Part shown: in pieces, positions 40,920 to 44,019 of the stretch | How the letters are laid out: each line of letters begins with the position of its first letter | Numbering within the stretch: position 1 is the stretch's first letter | NCBI GenBank assembly: GCA_964483625.1 | Contig: CAZABB010000016.1 | Location: forward strand, 1 to 44,019 | From: JAFGQU01 sp964483625 | GTDB lineage: Bacteria > Omnitrophota > Gorgyraeia > Duberdicusellales > 4484-171 | Direction of reading: 5' to 3' | Length of the DNA stretch: 44,019 nucleotides | Notes under the pieces: model-generated | What the model was told of the DNA's origin: nothing | Databases searched by the model: none | What the model saw: the letters and a program-made list of their open reading frames with translations, nothing else | Position numbers and translations under genes: made by a program

Positions 40920-41819
40920 TTACTGTAGCTTCTCTATATCCTCTTTTTTCTCGATATTGACGACTTTGACTGAAGAATCGATCTTTCTCATCAGGCCCCG
41001 CAATACTTTTCCCGGGCCGACCTCAAAGCAGGTATCAACGCCCTGTGATACCATAAATCCGACACAATCATTCCAAAGCACCGGGGAAACGAGCTGAGTG
41101 ATAAGGTTTTGCTTTATCTCTGCGGGTTCGGTATGAGCCCTCGCGGTCACATTGCTGACGATCGGGATATGGGCATTTTTAAAATCGAGAGTTTCGATGA
41201 TCTCCTGCAAAGGCGACTTCGCTTCGTTCATAAACGGAGAATGGAAACCGCCACTGACCGCCAATTCCACCACCTTTGCTCCGGTGGCTGCCAGGCCTTC
41301 GGTAACTGCCGCTTTCTTATCCTGGCTCACCGAAACGGCAATCTGGGTCGGCCCGTTCATATTAGCGATATAAAACTCAAGATCTCTCTGCTCTTCAAGT
41401 TCATCCCTCTTCTTGCCGATAACGGCAAGCATCGTAGAAGGGTTACTGTGGGCAGCATCTTCCATAGCTTGAGCTCTTATCTGGACCAGCCGGACGACTT
41501 CAGATAACGTAAGTACTCCCGCCGCATACAGACAGGTATATTCGCCCAGGCTCAGGCCCGAAACATACGCCGCATCGATTGGTTTTATCTCTTTCAGCGC
41601 CTCATACGCGGCCAGACTCACCGTCAGAATAGCCAGCTGCTGATTACGCGTATTTTTCAATTCATCCTCCGGGCCTTGAAAACACATATCGGATATCTTA
41701 AACTCCAATATTTCATCGACCGCGGCAAAAACCGCCCGGGCTTTCTCATACCCGTCATAAAGACTTTTTCCCATTCCAACCGCTTGCGCCCCCTGTCCGG
41801 GGAAAATCATCGCATCCAT
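40920..41819 (-). CDS. fabD: Malonyl-CoA:ACP transacylase
   Basis: 299 aa. FPGQGAQAVGMG at the start, nucleophile Ser90 in SGLSLGEY and His in GGFHSPFM are the transacylase motifs. It loads malonyl groups on ACP. A 118-bp gap with a repeat array separates it from fabH. Confidence 0.95.
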   Translation of the reverse strand: MDAMIFPGQGAQAVGMGKSLYDGYEKARAVFAAVDEILEFKISDMCFQGPEDELKNTRNQQLAILTVSLAAYEALKEIKPIDAAYVSGLSLGEYTCLYAAGVLTLSEVVRLVQIRAQAMEDAAHSNPSTMLAVIGKKRDELEEQRDLEFYIANMNGPTQIAVSVSQDKKAAVTEGLAATGAKVVELAVSGGFHSPFMNEAKSPLQEIIETLDFKNAHIPIVSNVTARAHTEPAEIKQNLITQLVSPVLWNDCVGFMVSQGVDTCFEVGPGKVLRGLMRKIDSSVKVVNIEKKEDIEKLQ

Positions 41820-41845
41820 GTACCTACCTCACTTCGTTCGTTATA

Positions 41846-41936
41846 CACAGATTAGCACAGATCTTGAATACACACAGATTAGCGCAGATATAAAATCTGT
41901 GGTCATCTGTAGTTCTCAATCTGTGACCATCTGTGG
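41846..41936. repeat. Four-unit CACAGATTAGCACAGAT array between fabD and fabH
   Basis: Two direct units, CACAGATTAGCACAGAT (41846-41862) and CACAGATTAGCGCAGAT (41873-41889), face two inverted units, ATCTGTGGTCATCTGT (41895-41910) and ATCTGTGACCATCTGTGG (41919-41936). The four could pair into one long stem in the middle of the fab operon. Confidence 0.85.
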
Positions 41937-41937
41937 G

Positions 41938-42918
41938 TTATGTCCATTTAATAACCGAACTGCCCCATACCAGTCCTCCGCCAAAGGCATCGAGGACAAC
42001 AATATCGCCTTTTTTAATCTTCTTATCTTCCCATGCTTCACACAAAGCGATCGCGCTGGAAGCCGAAGACATATTCCCGTACCGGCCGATATTCACATAC
42101 ACCTGATCCGGTGACAATTTCAGCCGCTTGGTTACCGCGTTAATAATCCTGATATTCGCCTGATGGGGAATCAGCATTTTCACATCCCGCACCGGAACTT
42201 TAGCTTTTTTTAACGCCTTTTTTGCCGCTTCAACCATGATCCTGACCGCGATCCGGAACAATTCGTTGCCTTTCATCTTGATATAATGCAAGCGTTCATC
42301 AATGGTATGATGTCCGGCAGGGAATTGGGATCCGCCGCCGGGCAGAATCAGAAAATCACCTTTGGAGCCGTCCGATCCCAGATAAGAGCTCAATACCCCG
42401 CCGCGGGTGGTCGATGTCAGAACCGCAGCTCCTGCTCCGTCACCGAAAAGCACACAGGTAGACCGATCTTCCCAATCGGTGATCGAAGAAAGGACTTCAC
42501 TGCCGACAATTAACGCGTTTTTATAAAATCCGGTACTGATAAACTGGCAGGCACAGCTTAAGGCATAGACAAACCCGGCACAGGCGGCCGAGACATCAAA
42601 ACAGGCGGCACGGCGCGCGTGCAAATGGTGCTGAAGATAACAGGCGGTAGAAGGAAACTGGGTATCGGGCGTAATCGTGGCAACGATGATCAGGTCCAAT
42701 TCCGAAGCTTTCAGGCCGGCGCGCCGTAATGCTTTTCGCGCGGCGTACTTGGCGAGAGAGGAAGCCGAGACCCCTTTCTCGACGATATGACGGGTCTTTA
42801 TCCCCGTCCGGCTCGTAATCCAGTCATCAGAGGTATCGACCGTCTTTTCTAACTCAAAGTTACTAACTCGCTTAGGAGGTAAGTATTTCCCTAATCCTAT
42901 TATCTTGGCTGATCTCAT
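41938..42918 (-). CDS. fabH: 3-oxoacyl-[acyl-carrier-protein] synthase III
   Basis: 326 aa. It starts fatty-acid synthesis by condensing an acyl-CoA with malonyl-ACP. Cys113 in SAACAGFVYAL, His in PHQANIRI and Asn in NIGRYGNMSSAS form the triad. The ATG at 42918 has GGAGG upstream and lies 47 bp inside plsX. Confidence 0.96.
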   Translation of the reverse strand: MRSAKIIGLGKYLPPKRVSNFELEKTVDTSDDWITSRTGIKTRHIVEKGVSASSLAKYAARKALRRAGLKASELDLIIVATITPDTQFPSTACYLQHHLHARRAACFDVSAACAGFVYALSCACQFISTGFYKNALIVGSEVLSSITDWEDRSTCVLFGDGAGAAVLTSTTRGGVLSSYLGSDGSKGDFLILPGGGSQFPAGHHTIDERLHYIKMKGNELFRIAVRIMVEAAKKALKKAKVPVRDVKMLIPHQANIRIINAVTKRLKLSPDQVYVNIGRYGNMSSASSAIALCEAWEDKKIKKGDIVVLDAFGGGLVWGSSVIKWT

Positions 42919-43903
42919 GAATCCTCCCTCTTATGTGCGCGTTAAGATCCCGCTTTAACTCTTCCTGAGCGGCTTTCAGGGCGTTTTTTATCGCGTAGGC
43001 ATGAGAACGTCCGTGCCCGATAATCACCACCCCATCGATTCCCAGAAGCGGCGCGCCGCCGTACTCGGCATAATCGGTTGTTTTTTTAAACTTACGCAGG
43101 CTGTTACGCATCAGTAACGCCCCCACCTTCCCCAGGGGATCATTCTTAATATTGATAGCTAAAAACTTTCCCATCGCATCCGCCAGCCCTTCGGAAAGTT
43201 TCAACACCACATTCCCGACATATCCGTCACAGATAATACAATCACATTCACCGGAAAAAATGCTTTTGGGTTCGATATTCCCCAGGAAGTTCAGGGACGA
43301 TTGGGAAAAAAGACGATGCGTCGTCCTCATAAAGTCAGGGCCTTTCGTCGCCTCCTCTCCGATATTCAGCAACCCAACCGTCGGGCCTTTTTTACCCAGG
43401 ATAGACGAGTAATATAACGACGCCATGGTCCCGTATTGGAGAAGCTGTATGGGTCTGGGTTCAATGTTGGCTCCCACATCGATGACTAAGCATACGCCCT
43501 TTAACGTGGGCATAAGCACTCCGATACCGGGCCGTTCGACGCCTTCGATCATACCGACCAAAAGAGAACTGGCACAGACCATCGCTCCGGTATTCCCGCA
43601 GGAAACAAACGCCTGGATTTTCTTTTCTTTCAGGAGCGTACTGCCGATAACGATAGACGATTCTTTTTTGCGACGGATCGAATAAGCGGGAGGTTCAGCC
43701 ATCTCTATTTTTTCTCTGGTTTCGATGATTTCAAACGGAGAGAGATCGGCTCCCGCCTCATGAGCACCCTGACGAAGCTCTTGAGGCATCCCGATGAGAA
43801 CAATCGACGCATTGAGTTCTGACCGGGCTAATACCGCACCTTTAATCTGTTCGCCGGGAGAAAAATCCCCCCCCGAAACATCAAGGCCGATTTTGTATCT
43901 CAT
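42872..43903 (-). CDS. plsX: Phosphate acyltransferase PlsX
   Basis: 343 aa. It makes acyl-phosphate from acyl-ACP for phospholipid synthesis. IGLDVSGGDFSPGEQIKGAV at the N-terminus (usually DxMGGDxxP), SCGNTGAMV and GIDGVVIIGHGRS are family segments. Its ATG overlaps the rpmF stop (ATGA), the common rpmF-plsX-fab order. Confidence 0.95.
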   Translation of the reverse strand: MRYKIGLDVSGGDFSPGEQIKGAVLARSELNASIVLIGMPQELRQGAHEAGADLSPFEIIETREKIEMAEPPAYSIRRKKESSIVIGSTLLKEKKIQAFVSCGNTGAMVCASSLLVGMIEGVERPGIGVLMPTLKGVCLVIDVGANIEPRPIQLLQYGTMASLYYSSILGKKGPTVGLLNIGEEATKGPDFMRTTHRLFSQSSLNFLGNIEPKSIFSGECDCIICDGYVGNVVLKLSEGLADAMGKFLAINIKNDPLGKVGALLMRNSLRKFKKTTDYAEYGGAPLLGIDGVVIIGHGRSHAYAIKNALKAAQEELKRDLNAHIRGRIHEISQDNRIREILTS

Positions 43904-44019
43904 CTTTTTTTCTCTTTTTTCTCAAATGAAACGACAGCCTGCCCTTTGTAATATCCGCAGAAAGGACATACCATATGCGCCGGCCTCATCTTCTTACATT
44001 CGGAACGCGCCACCAGCGC
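43900..44019 (-). CDS. rpmF: 50S ribosomal protein L32, C-terminal part
   Basis: The last 39 residues are in the window; the start lies beyond the right edge. CKKMRPAHMVCPFCGYYKG holds the zinc-ribbon Cys residues of L32 and the tail is Lys-rich. Its TGA overlaps the plsX ATG. rpmF ahead of plsX-fabH is a widespread arrangement that ties ribosome and membrane synthesis. Confidence 0.92.
   Translation of the reverse strand, partial: ALVARSECKKMRPAHMVCPFCGYYKGQAVVSFEKKEKKR

Overview
The window is bacterial chromosomal DNA with dense, mostly minus-strand operons, roughly 47-50% GC by eye. It encodes a Gram-negative style rod-shape locus, a PEP-CTERM sorted protein, an EPS-associated MarR regulator, a carboxyspermidine polyamine pathway and strikingly wordy intergenic repeats. 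That combination suggests an uncultured lineage such as Omnitrophota. This placement is inference, because no rRNA or marker alignment could be run.

Positions 1-14195 (minus strand, read from right to left) look like one surface-polysaccharide operon. A consensus sigma70 promoter and a palindrome sit on the start of an EPS-associated MarR regulator. It is followed by a bifunctional ATP sulfurylase/APS kinase, a DUF2061-APS kinase fusion, a CysQ-type phosphatase, GDP-mannose 4,6-dehydratase and an RmlD-like reductase. Next come four overlapping or closely spaced genes in the order glutamine-kinase-like (PEP-synthase fold), class I glutamine amidotransferase, nucleotidyltransferase and APS-kinase-like kinase. 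This is the gene content and order of the Campylobacter jejuni Cj1418-Cj1415 pathway, which makes the activated phosphoramidate used to decorate capsule. The operon continues with an unknown protein, a sugar formyltransferase, a DegT aminotransferase, an epimerase and a radical SAM protein cut by the window edge. The likely product is a glycan carrying phosphoramidate, formyl-amino and possibly sulfate groups.

Positions 14377-15790 hold a PEP-CTERM protein with eight propeller-like repeats, a leader hairpin and a good sigma54 promoter. Positions 16001-24416 (minus) hold carboxynorspermidine dehydrogenase and decarboxylase, lgt, dtd, a YhcC-type radical SAM protein, queH, a YibQ-type deacetylase, an Rpe-family protein, a GH5 hydrolase and a Cys-cluster protein. 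Positions 24457-26120 (plus) hold speD, speE and a SpeD-like third gene, so two polyamine routes lie in one 10-kb stretch.

Positions 26110-33283 (minus) are the rod-shape operon mreB-mreC-mreD-mrdA-rodA followed by a TIGR03960 radical SAM protein and a short DUF2344 protein. Positions 33312-44019 (minus) run rpmF-plsX-fabH-fabD-fabG-acpP-fabF-leuC-leuD-(small protein)-leuB-asd-truA, joining fatty-acid, leucine and aspartate-family synthesis.

Across the whole window, intergenic gaps are filled by a few families of short, quasi-periodic repeat words in direct and inverted orientation. Some of these are translated into gene ends (cysQ, queH, yhcC) and one forms a heptamer tract inside truA.
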